Shown one piece after another: positions 35,863-47,483 of a stretch of DNA of 64,000 nucleotides. A program made the translations under genes and the position numbers. Source of the DNA: Anseranas semipalmata (Eukaryota > Chordata > Aves > Anseriformes > Anseranatidae); NCBI GenBank assembly GCA_013399115.1, contig VXAA01005282.1:71223-135222 (forward strand), in the 5' to 3' direction. Each line of letters starts with the position of its first letter. Position 1 is the stretch's first letter. The notes beneath the pieces are model-generated. The model did no database searches and was not told the DNA's origin. It saw nothing but the letters and a program-made list of their open reading frames with translations.

Positions 35863-37597
35863 TGGCTGAAAGCTCTCTTATAACAGTGGTCTGCTTGAAA
35901 AACAAAGAGGGATGTAGGGAATCAAAGTGTCTTACCAGGCATTTTCCATTAAGAAGAGAAGTACTGCTTTAGTTTATTTGGTGTCAGCATACATATTCTA
36001 AGACTCTAGGTGATGAAGAAGGAGGAAAAGTAGAGAGCATGTCTATTGCATAAAGCATATGTGAATAAAAGATTACCAGGACATGGAAAAGCATGCAGGC
36101 TCTTTCTCATTGTCAGCTAAGCACATTTACCAAGAGAAACAGATATGCAAATATAGAACTTTAAGTCCTTCAGATTAAAGCTAATCATTATGAATAATGC
36201 AAACTGTGTGAGAAATACTGAGAGAGGATGTGAAAAAGGAGAAAGATTACAATACTCTTGATGACTTGTTTGTGGGGAAGTGTTTTGTTTTGTTCGGATT
36301 TTTGAGAAGCAACAATCACAGCAGGAAATGCAACCATGTTCAGTGGCTGCCACCAAAGCTTACCGTGCCTGAAATTCTTTTTTACATGCTTTGCTGAATC
36401 AGGACTCTAGCACATGAAATATACTTTGATCTTGACAGTGGTTCTAGTCTTTTCCTTAAAGTCACAGACCTTTTTTTTTTTTTTGCTTTGATGCACCATC
36501 AAGCTCATGCACATTCTTTGTCAAAATATATCAATATAATAGGATTATAATAAATAGTTCTTTTAACAGTTCATTTAGGATTACAAAATGATGAGGTTTG
36601 CAAAATGCAAAGAAAAATCACATAGATTTTTTTAAGCAAACAAACTGTAAAAACCCCTGAATTAATACCACCACTGAAAGAAAATTAAATCTAAGATAAG
36701 TTTATGGAATCTAAAAGCTTTGGGGCAGCACGCTGCAATATGCTAAAGACAGACTTATAACCACAAGCTACATTTAGAACTCAAATCACATATGAATACC
36801 ACATTTCAAATGTTCTTCTCTCCTTAAAATAGATATGTACTTACCAGATGCTGACAAATGGCCAGTCTGCAAATGGGTAAAGAAAGATTTTTTCTTGTTC
36901 ATATTTGATTTTCTTTTGCATTCTATGTCATGTCCAGCTTCTACTCACATGCTACCAAGTCAAAAATAAAGCTATTCCACTTGAAATGTTGATGCATGGT
37001 ATTTTTGATCTGCCCAGAAGATAACACAGCATGTGACAACACACATTTCTTATAAGATTTTCACTGAGTTCACTAGAAATCCCCATATAGGTGCTCATAA
37101 CTCGAGCTCTACATTTAGATTCCAGGAATCAGAGGTTATAAGTCTCAAAAGGACCTTTGAGACCCTGGGCTGCCCTCCAGCGAAATAAACCCCACAATAT
37201 TCCTCCAGCAAATTGTGAAGATTCAGAGGAGCATCTCAACTTCCAGGAATATACTTAGATCAAACTTCCAAACCTCTTCCAACAATATAAAAACGGAAAT
37301 AAAACTGGCAGGTACATCTTTCACAATGTCCTGTAACATAAAAATCATCAGTCACTTAATTGAAGTGATTGGAAGTCAAGAAGACAATCTAAATATATAC
37401 AGCTGTTCTGTGAAGTCTGCTACATTGTAGCTGGATTCTCCAAAAGTTTGATATGAAGCCTGTAATAACATCTAAAATCAAATAGCACAAAATTAGCTTT
37501 ACTTTAAACAAATAACTGCAAGGATGGCTTAAGTGAATTCACACTGCATTGACCAGCTGCACAGTAACTTGTCTGTGTTTGTGTTTTCCCTCACAGG

Positions 37598-37622
37598 GAT
37601 AAGGGGTTGCCTACCCCTTATC
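37598..37622. repeat. Perfect 10-bp hairpin carrying inverted GATA sites
   Basis: gataaggggt (37,598-37,607) and acccttatc-type arm accccttatc (37,613-37,622) are exact complements with a 5-nt loop, tgcct. Each arm carries a GATA-factor core (GATAAG on one strand, CTTATC on the other), so the element presents two GATA sites in inverted orientation. Confidence 0.8.
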
Positions 37623-40454
37623 ACCAGTTTCACAGTGTCATTTCTGCATTTGTTTCATGTGAACTAAGGGCAGGAGTCTAACAAAATCCCACTCTAATTG
37701 ACTTTAGTCCTGGAAATTTCTGTCTTAACAGAATGGTCTCACTGATTGCATAGTAGTAAATGGAAGATTGTCACTTGTTTTTAAAGTGCTTGCTTTTTAC
37801 AGTGAAGAGCATGAAGTGTACCAGCAACGTTAACCTTCCGGAAACACACAATATTTAAATTACACTGCTCAGAGCACAGTAATTGAGCCAAACAGACATA
37901 AGTTCATATCCACTAGCTTTCAACGTGGCAAATGCTGCCATCAATCCCTCTGAAGTGCCCTAAGGATGGTTCATACGCCCAGAATGTTGTGTATTTTTTT
38001 TCCAACTCTAACAGTGAATTTAATAAACTAATCACTTTCTCTTACAAACCTTACCTCACCCAGGTACTCTGGGCATGTTCAGAGTGTTGGCTAACTCAGT
38101 TCTTTCTTACATGCTCAGTAATATCCTGAGTAAAGAGTAAAGCACCTCAGTATAATTTCTTTGCCCCGTTCTTGAGTGAGTAGAATGACAGAAGCCCGTG
38201 CAAAGACATGATCACGCGTCTGTTAAACTCATATAAAAATTCTACCTTTAAATAGTTTATGAAGATTTGCCACATTATTAACAAACATTTTATAAAATGA
38301 TTAATCGATCACTCTGGAGTCCCCTATTTGTTTATGACCTGTACCTAATCAGAAACAAAACATTCCATGGACTGTTAGGGTGCTTATACCCTTCTGAGGT
38401 CCAGATTTCTGTTCATCAGTCTTTACTTCATTATTTGCAAACAGAAGTATAAAAAAGGATGACCCATTTGCCTACAGAATTCCTCAAGAAAATCATGCTT
38501 TCGTTCCTGTTTTAATTTTCCAAACATCTGAATCTACTTTGCAGTTACATATGAATATTACGGACATCAGAACACTTAGTTGCCACACAGATGTCGTCAC
38601 CAGATGTCAGCCCGGGTGCTGCTGGTTTCCGGGATAAATGAGTACTAATATTCCTAGAAAGAGAAAGACCGTCACGTCTGTACAGTAAAGCAAGGGCACA
38701 TCCTTACTTGTTACGTGCCACTGTAATGACTCTCACATCAGGGGTACCTACAAGGATGTTTTACTCTAAGAAAACAAACAAGGCAAACTCCAGCTCCTTG
38801 GTATCTTGCAGAGAAACATAATATATATCTAATATATCTATGGTGATATTTCAAAAGGCATCAAGAAATGCAGCAGTTACATTGTCCTCTCCTTTACTTT
38901 GTACATCATGCATTGAGTTTCTGGAATCACTGCAATTTGTGACAGTTGTGACATTTTAAGTTCTTGCAGGGCAAGGTGTAACCTCTATGGAGAGCCAGCA
39001 CGCGGTATATGAACCACTGTTGTGCCTCCCTCATCTTCAAAGCAAGACATATTCACCCCTTCTGAGAATATCAGAAGTGTTGTGCTCTCCCTGCTGGGTT
39101 ACACAGGCACAAAACAGATGAGGCAGAGACAGAAACAAACACATTTACTCATCTAAGAAATCCAAACATCCTCTTAAAAATTAAGGTCTAAACTATCTTT
39201 TGAGGGAAAGTGTATTATACTTCTGAATAAAACAAGCATCTTTGCTACCTGTTAAGAATCTGTCATTAAACATTTTTGGTTTTATTAAGTTTTAAAATCT
39301 TGCTTCACTGACTAATCCAACTCTCAATATGCAGGAAATGAGCAGATGCTCAACACTGTCTACGAGCTGTCCTAACAGCCTATCAATATGATATACAAAG
39401 GTTTAATAACATTTTTTTTAAGTTTAATAAACCCAGGTGTAAAACACATGCTATGTCACAATGAGTTTCACAATGTCAACTGAAGCCAGTTTTTACAGCT
39501 TTTTGCACTCAGAATGTATCTCAGAAGCAATGTCCATCTCAGATAATGCCAGAACTTGAATTCTACTCACTTTAGTAACATTAAATTAAATAATTATCCT
39601 GAGCCTCCACACTACCCCAGATCAAATAACACCTTTTCACCCCACTTCTATCTGTTCATATCATATCCTATAAGCAGGTATAACAACACATACGTTCATG
39701 CACTCTCAACTTTACATTTCTAAACAATGAGCCTAAAGAATCCTCATAACTAAAGTGTTTGGAATCTCGTCCCAGACAAATTTTTGCTGCTTTGCGTCCC
39801 TCTCTAATCCCCAATTCAATGTAAAGTGTCACACTACAGGCTAGCATGTTGTTCTAAAATAAGATACTTTGGAAGGTGTTGATTATTTTAACCGCAATTT
39901 TTTTTCTAGGGGAAGAAAAACTGATGGGCTAGATCCTGATTCAGCAATATCCATGTTCATGTTGACCAAAACATGACTATTTGTGAATACAGGAGTGAGC
40001 TCATGTACCTTGCAGAATTTGTCCCCAAAAGATATAAATGATATAAAGAAAAGAAAGCCTTTAGATTTTACAGTCTTTTTCCACTCAGAAGCACCCCAAT
40101 TTCATATGAATTCTCCTGTGTAAATAAGCCTTATTCCTGATTATTGTGCTCATCCCATCCTTGTAAAAGCAGTGGTTCAATTTAAGAAAAAGTCTCTTAA
40201 TACATCGTTTAACAGCCTATCCTTTTTACAAGTATTGGTCAATAAAAAAGTCTCATACTGATTTTCTTTCATATTTTAGGCAGACTGTTAATAGTGTTCT
40301 CATTTCTAAAGGGGAAAAAAAAGAACTATATAAAGTCACCATCCTCAGATTAGCTTAAAACAATCTCAGAAACCCTAATTATACCTTTGCCTTTGTACCT
40401 TTTTCTCATTCAGATTCACAGAGAGCTCTTGAAATCAAATGTGAATAAAAGCAA

Positions 40455-40610
40455 AAGATCCTGATTATTATTATCAAGCACTTATACTGTGTGTAAATTT
40501 ACTTAGTGCTTTACAAGCAGAGATAAGATATACTTCCTACCTCAAAGAGCTTAGAATCAACATAAGATATGACAAACACAAGGACCACAAAGAATGTGGT
40601 TTAAAAGGGA
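40455..40610. repeat. Ancient amniote SINE-like fragment (caaagagcttacaatcta type)
   Basis: 'attattattatcaagcactt', then 'gtgctttacaag', then 'tacttcctacctcaaagagc', then 'ttagaatcaacataaga' follows the order of a very common amniote repeat: attattatt..., gtgctgtacaa, gtccctgccccaaagagctt, acaatctaa. A second copy of the same class occurs at 50.05 kb. The family name is not assigned. Confidence 0.6.
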
Positions 40611-40969
40611 GAATGCAAGGATAGCAGAGTGTGGTAAAAGATAGGGTAATCGCAAGTAACCCGCATAATCAGACTGCATTAAAGGACAAAGCCGCTTCTT
40701 TCCTATCCAACAGCAGGTGGGGCTACTGCAGTACCAACCTTTGCTGGGGGACGGCTGTAATCTGCACTGGCGCTTCAGCCTCACAGGGGCCCTCAGAAAT
40801 GGGAAACCGGCTTTTCAGGCTCAGAAGTGAAAAAGGAAAGTCTCAAATTCAAAACCCCAACACAAATAGCGCGTTTTTCAAATGACTTATTTCTCATTCC
40901 TGTTGGCCTCTGCAAGGTTTACTGATACTCCAGAGTGCTTTTACATGTGTGACTAAACCACAGATTCAA

Positions 40970-41055
40970 AAAGATACGGGCCATGGACTCCCCCCAGCCT
41001 TGAATCAGCTCTTTAGTGGCAAAGCTCCACTGGCTTCTGATACAAAGTCAGTCTA
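40970..41055. repeat. Ancient amniote repeat fragment
   Basis: 'gatacgggccatggactccc' with 'tagtggcaaagctccactgg' resembles the amniote core 'agtggcaaaactcccattga' preceded by 'gggcctgat'. Weak, by-eye match. Confidence 0.35.
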
Positions 41056-42140
41056 CAACCGCTGAGGAGCACACCTGAATGACTCTTAAAAAACTTCAGG
41101 ACCTACTGCAGATCAAAGCTAGCTATTCATAATACAAGGGTCAACTTCACACGCAGTTTGTTCACATTACCTTATCAAAGTTAACAGCATGTAGAAATGG
41201 TGTTCTAAAGTCACCATCACCAGCTTAGAATGCGAGAAAAAGTCCTGAAGGAAAACTTTGTTAGCCAAAAGACTGAGATTATTTTCAAGTCCAAAGGTCC
41301 GACTCTGCTGGACTGAACAGGAAGCTGAGCCCTTCTTCAGGAGAGGGAACGGGCACAGAAAGGCAGTATTGGGTTTAGCATCCCAAAAGTGCCTGCTAGG
41401 ATGATAGATACAAGTTCTGGATGGCACAGTTCAGTAAGAAGTACTGACTGGGGCTGCAAAGCTGCCTGTGTTCTCCCAGATGTTTGGTTCAGCTCTGCGG
41501 ACCTTCACTAGTCTGACAGCTTACATAAGCTGTGCCACAGGGCACAATACGAGAGCCCCAGGGATCAGCCTGTGACAGGTAACATCCGTATATCGTTGTT
41601 TTGGGGTTTGAGGCCCAGTTTTCATGCTCTATTTCTACTACTTCCGAGTCAGTGGCACGTTGTTCTGCAGCATGACACAGTCTCAGCCAGTGCTTGCTTC
41701 TTCAGTCAGGCATGATGGGAGGGTATTAACAGTACTGGTCATCTTTTTTTCTGACATGAGCTCATACTTCTAGCACTGGAGTGGAAGCTTTGCTTCACCC
41801 CCATCCCTCCGTTAATATGCCAGCCATAAAGTTGCCCTGCACAGGAGCCAGTCTTTGTTTCCCTCACTTTCTATTTCTAGTTTCTTAGCATTGATTCCAC
41901 ATGTGCTGAGGATGTGTCTGGATGAATATTTACACCGCTGTCACTGTTTCCCGTTAGTTAAGACAGGTACCTCCCACCCACAGCACCTTGGAATTCAGGA
42001 CAAGCTGCAAAACCCACCCAAGAAGCAGAATAAACGCTGTGGCAGTTAACTGGCTCATTGCTAAGTAACAACTGACTCACTGCAAAGTAGTTACCAGCTA
42101 TCGCAGCCTATCCCCACAAGCAGCAGTTGCTTCAGTGTCA

Positions 42141-42158
42141 ACATACCTTGAGGTATGT
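42141..42158. repeat. 18-bp palindrome acatacct-tg-aggtatgt
   Basis: Two perfect 8-bp complementary arms with a 2-bp spacer. An alternative pairing, accttg with caaggt seven bases further on, overlaps it. Arms of this size are expected several times by chance in 64 kb. Confidence 0.8.
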
Positions 42159-45100
42159 ACCCAAGGTCTCTGGAGACTTTCTAACTTGGTTGCTAGCCAG
42201 TGCTGCTGCATCCTCACCGCTACTATTACTGCTGCCAGTTAAATTAAGACAGGCCAACACGCTACAATCACACCTTCATTTTGCTGAGTAGACCTATGGA
42301 GATAAAGACAGTCTCCAATCAAAAGAGAGTCCCTGATCACAGTGAGGGACAAATGCATAAAAGACAGGCCAAACTGTAATTTTTCTAGTGAACATAATAA
42401 TCCCACTCTTTGAAGAGCAGCACGCAGAACCAAAAGATGCTAAACCAAGCACGGGGCTGGCCATGTCTCAGACACCGCTGAGGTAGATAAAGCTGGTTTC
42501 TAACAAATGCACAGCACAAGCCCCAGGTTCCCTGCCAGCCAGCCAGAGTGGGACAGCAAGCGGGTAAGGGGAGCAGGAGCAGTAAGGAGGCTTGGTGGCA
42601 AGTTAAGGACTCTCCTGTTTTTCCACTGAGTGATACGGCATAATGACTTACAACCAACTGGCTAGCTCTGCTTAGCCCTGGGGTCTCAGGGTAAGGCTCA
42701 CAGCATCCGAATGCAAGGTGCCTGTATGGGTTATGTGCTCAGAGGAGTCTCCCTAGAAGACAAACTTCCCAGTGTTACAGTATAGCAAATGTGCCCCCTT
42801 GCAACACATGCCTGTTTTCTCCCTGACCTCCGTCATGCTAGAACTGAAAAGAAGCCTTTGAAATCAAAGGGTCTGATTTTTACACCACACCAATTTCTTC
42901 AGCAGGCTTAGTCAAAGCAGTGACTATGTGGAAATTACTCTGATGTCAAGTGCTAAAATGCAATAATGTACCACTCTAGAACACACACAGAAATAACTGC
43001 TTTGCCAGTTATTTTGTACTAAAAGCATTAACCTAATCATCCGAGTGCAGCTGAACAGGCTGTTTGCACCCTCAGCACAGCCCAGGAGCTCTTACATGTT
43101 ATGATTTGAAATCTGCAATTCACATTTCTCACAGGAAGCCAAGACCTAGTGGCACAGACTAACTCCCTCACATGCATCAGATGAATGCCTGCAAGAAGCC
43201 CAATTATACCACCCAGAAGAACGTCCTGTGCTTAGTTGCTGCGGCAGTCAAGGCTGCAATAGCCAAACAACAGAACTCATGGACCACTCTCTCCATCCAG
43301 CTTGGATGTTGCTCTCTAGCTGGGCTGGATTGCAAGGACCCTTATCCACAGACAGAATTATGTAGCATTCCTGTGTCAGGACACTCCTAACTCCCCTGAG
43401 CGTTGCTTCAATACAGAAATCCCAAAAGAAGCCTTTTGCGAAGAGCATTTCTTCCTTATCATCATGTGTACCTTGAAGCAGTAGAGACAAATGTCACAGT
43501 CAAAACCTGGTCTCTTGTGAAGAAGAGATTGCCATTGGATTTGCCAATGCAGCAGCTCTGCCCCCTGGCACTCTGTCCAGTTCCTCTACCTCTCTCCTCT
43601 AGAGCTGCCAGCACAGGGTAGAGATTGTTGCCATTTATCTGCTGGGGAAATCCCTGCAGTGCAGGGTGAGCCGTGGTTTGAGAACTGGCATAGCCAGCAT
43701 CTGGACATTTCCTTGCTGTGGTTGCCCTCACGGGGAAAAGTTGACTTTGGCTAAAGCACTGTGTTTTCTGGCTAACCCAGCTGGCAGAGAGATCCCCAGG
43801 GACTCCTGGCAGTGCAAACCAGAGCAGCCTGAGGCCACACTCCAATATTCAGGGGGAAGGCTAGGGCAGAGACACCAAGTCCAGCACAGAGCCCAGCCTT
43901 CACTGCCCCATAAAAGCCTAAGCCAGCTCACAGTGAGGTTGGTGCCAAGCCTCCTGTACGAAAGGCAATCCAGCTTGTTCAGAACAGCATCTTCTGTAAC
44001 ACTGCCAAACCCCACAGAATCTTGGGTCTGGTGTTATTCACGCTGCTGGTGGCCGTACACATTTATGGGGTCTGTTGTTGAGGCTCTGCCATTTACTGCT
44101 TTGTTCATTCAAGAAAGTCAAGTTGGCTTAAGCTTATTGTGTTAATAGATCTAAATATGGACATAAAGAACTTGAGCATACATAAGCACAATGAATATGA
44201 GTTTCTCATTCATTCCGGCATAGTACACGGTAAACTGCCAGTGCAGTCCTTTCAGCTTACTAACAACTTTAGACTTTGCCTCACAAAGATTACGTTCCCC
44301 ACTCAGCAATTCAACCTCCTTCTAATACTTTTAAAACAGAGGAAAGGCCAAGACCCCTACAGAAGATGCCAAAGATCGAATGGATGGCCCTGAAAGCAGA
44401 TGAACTGCAACAGCCAGTAAAGCAAACAAACCATGCCAACTGTGGTGCTCTCAAGCAAAGGAAGTACAGTTCCAGTTCTGGCACCCATATAAGCCGAACA
44501 CTTACGCACAGAATGCAGATCTCTGCAAGGCAACAGCAAATATTTGCTTGGAAGGGATCTTTGCTACTCGGAGCTTTGTCAGGCTTTCTTGATGCTGTGG
44601 CTTTTCTTACAATTCCTTCACCCTTCTGGTCATTTTGGAAAAATAAATTCACTGAAGCTCAGGCTCCCACACTTACTGAACCCCAGAAAGCTGCAGTTGC
44701 TAAAAGCTGGAATATTCTAGCTGATACTTTATTTTTTTTTTTAATAACAAAAAAGGACTTTAATTTCCCTCTGAACCACACTAAGCACACATCAGGAACG
44801 AAGAGCATTTGCAAGGCTGAAATCTCAGCATCAAGCATTATTTAAATTTGTAGGGCTATTTAATGTTCATCACACACTTGATCCTAACAGTGCAAGTGAT
44901 TTTCTCTCAGAGCATTTTTTTCCATTTTAACAAGGAAAACTGCCCCTCCAAATATAAGCACTGCTTGTTATTTTGAGGCAGTGAGGCAAAGCATACAGCA
45001 CATAGACCACATTTGGCTTGCTTAGCAGATGTCTACAGATCACTTGATGTTAATTTCAACATAAAAGCTATTATATTTCTGGCCTTGCCCTATTAGTTGT

Positions 45101-45114
45101 TAAATAATTATTTA
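45101..45114. promoter_or_regulatory. 14-bp perfect palindrome with homeodomain core
   Basis: taaataattattta is fully self-complementary and centred on TAATTA-like homeodomain words. It lies in a repeat-free AT-rich patch (44,980-45,130) with 'gatgttaatttcaacataaa' just upstream. A dimeric homeodomain site is possible. AT-rich palindromes arise easily by chance. Confidence 0.3.
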
Positions 45115-46250
45115 TGCTTGGCAGATAAATTCTAGGAACCTTGAATAAAGCCCATCAACCCCACTAAACTAACTGTACTTGACACAACAGTTTTCACTCA
45201 TAGAAGACCCTAGATGTAACGTTTGTTGCTTATACGATTCCATTTCACAGCCTAAAAGGTAATCCTATATTTATATTTAAACATAAACTGCATATAATAT
45301 GTGTTCTAACATTACTTCACAGGCAAGGAATTACCTTGTCTGGTTCACTGGCATTTACAACTGTGTACTATTGCTAGTTTCAGTTCATAACTCAGTTTAT
45401 CTAAATAATCTCCTATTCGCTTCACAATTCTGGCACTAGTTAATATGTTTTTCTATTATGTTTTGGCGCTGTCTATCTAGTTTGCTATACTTGTGATCAC
45501 TTACAAATTGGCATGCTGTGGCCTTGATAGCTACAAAACAAAACAATAACTGGAAATGTAGACTTCCCTGAATAAATATATTTGAGCAACTGACTTTTCT
45601 TATATGAACAGTGTTTATACACACTCAAAACTGCAACTGTTGTGAATTCTGTTTGAATTGTAAATTCCAAACAGCTAATCTACAACAAAACTCGGAAAAG
45701 TTACTGAGCGTATGGCCCTGTATAAAAGTGTTTCAGCCGTCTTTGGACATTCATGTTGTTGTCTGAAGAAACTGGGTTGATGCGTTGTCCTTTGTGAGCA
45801 TCTTTTAGTATAATTACACTTTTGTATCCTTAACAGACAAGTCAGAATTTAAAGATTTGGAAAAATAAAGACTCTGAATGTTCCACTGAGGACAACTCAT
45901 TCAAGATGCCTATTTCTGTTTCATCTGTCTGGTTAAAAGAGCACAACTTTCCCATTATCACAGTAATGTACATTATATCTGCATTTAAGGTTGCATGCAG
46001 TTTATGATTTGCGTGATAAACTTAAATAAAAATTAGTGATCCAAAAAAGAGCAAAAGGAATTCATACTGCTTACAGCATACTGCACTTCCTGTCCTAAAA
46101 GATGTGCAGCATTGTTTTGCGCTGTTGACAATTAAACCAAGGTCACTAGAGTTACTAAAATGCTTTCAGCTGATTTAAGTGGACGTTGGTCAGACCCCTT
46201 TTGCAGTTGGTATGCCTTTATTCCAAGGTAGCTTAACTGTGCTGTATTCA

Positions 46251-46272
46251 ATAAAAAAAATAAAAATAAAAA
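46251..46272. repeat. A-rich (AAAAT)n tract
   Basis: A poly-A run followed by two aaaat units. Low-complexity sequence. Confidence 0.85.
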
Positions 46273-46934
46273 TCTAAGCCTGGAGGCAGCTTCCTGCTCT
46301 GATTTCCAAGCCAGCCCCATTCTGCTTCTCCCAGAAACTCAGGCTGTCTACTCAGGGCTGAGTGTTCACGTTTCTTCCCACTTACACCCCAAACCACAGA
46401 GATGGGAGCCTGCAGCACCTCTGCCATAGCTCTTTGCAACATTTGATACAGTTTGCTTGAGAACTTCAAGCCATTTTGTCAGCCCTTAGTATTTGTCAAA
46501 ATGAGAACATTAATCCAAGCAAGGAAATCATGGTTATGTCCGAAGGTTAAGAGCTGGGAAACACCAACTGCTTGGAGGGATGGGGAGGCAGCCACTGGAA
46601 CATGTATGTGGCACACTGCCACAGCTGCTTGTAGCTGTACCAGCCTTTCAGAAACCTCTACAGTTTCTGAAACGGAGGAATCCACAGATGTTTCAGGAGG
46701 TAATTGTTATCAGGGCTTCTTGGTGCCATCTCTCCCCTGGCACAACAGACACAAAATGGTCAGTCTTAACCTGAAGTTTGCCATTTAACGATACCCTAAG
46801 AAACAGCTCAGAAAGAAAGCTGTTTCCCTGTTCCCCTGGATAGCTGTACTCCGGGCTGCACTCCAGCTACAGCCTGTATGCATCGCTCTGTCCTGTGATG
46901 AGCTCCGTCTACACTTGACCTTTGCACATGGAGA

Positions 46935-46953
46935 TTTTAACCCTGGGTTAAAA
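46935..46953. repeat. 19-bp palindrome ttttaaccc-t-gggttaaaa
   Basis: Perfect 9-bp arms around a single central T. It sits just after 'gtctacacttgacctttgca', which resembles the start of some amniote repeats, so it may belong to an unrecognised old palindromic element. Confidence 0.75.
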
Positions 46954-47460
46954 ATGATCAACAGATGAGAGCTGTGGAATTTGTTTCACTTCTGCTCCCA
47001 GGAGAGAAAGGTTGTGGCCAAAACCAGGCTTTATTGGAGGGTTGGTTTTACAATTACTGTTAATGACAAGCCAATTTCTCTCCCTTGATGCCTGCTGCAT
47101 GTGATAATGCAATGTTTCCTTGAACATCATGTCATAAACTAGCAAAGGTGAGCAACTGGCGAGGCGGAAAAAGTGAGGAGAAGAGACGGTAAATAAAATC
47201 ACTCACATCAAATATTATTTATTAAACACTCATGCTTTTTGACATGTGATTTTGATGTTATTATTTCCTTTGCCTTCTGATAAAATATACCCGCTTGCTA
47301 AATACAAACTGTACAACTGACTAATATTGTGCTTTTTCACATGCCAGCAGGTTCCCTTAGTTATATTAGCTAGAAACAAAAACAAATGGGGAGACTACAT
47401 AGCACAGGGAGGAAGGCAAAACCATTGCCAGAGCGGGGAACCAGAATCATTAAACCCAAC

Positions 47461-47483
47461 GTTAATCCCCCACGTGGCATTAA
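47461..47483. promoter_or_regulatory. E-box CCACGTGG flanked by inverted gttaat / attaac
   Basis: The sequence is gttaat-ccc-ccacgtgg-c-attaac. The central CCACGTGG is a perfect palindromic E-box (USF/MYC class). The outer words are inverted copies of each other, and TAATCC is also an OTX/PITX-type site. It lies in a repeat-free stretch (46,960-47,600) that reads like a candidate enhancer. Inferred from motifs only. Confidence 0.3.

Noticed and set aside
44276..44845. 189-codon plus-strand open frame
   Set aside because: No recognisable domain, overlapping open frames on the other strand, no splice or promoter context, and length within chance expectation for 64 kb in six frames. Kept only as a finding to check.
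45649..45674. Hairpin ctgtttgaatt / aattccaaacag
   Set aside because: Stem contains a bulge, and AT-rich arms of this length are expected by chance. No other sign of an RNA gene.
45718..45728. TATA-like motif (tgtataaaagtg) as a promoter
   Set aside because: Common in AT-rich DNA. No exon, CpG enrichment or open frame follows.
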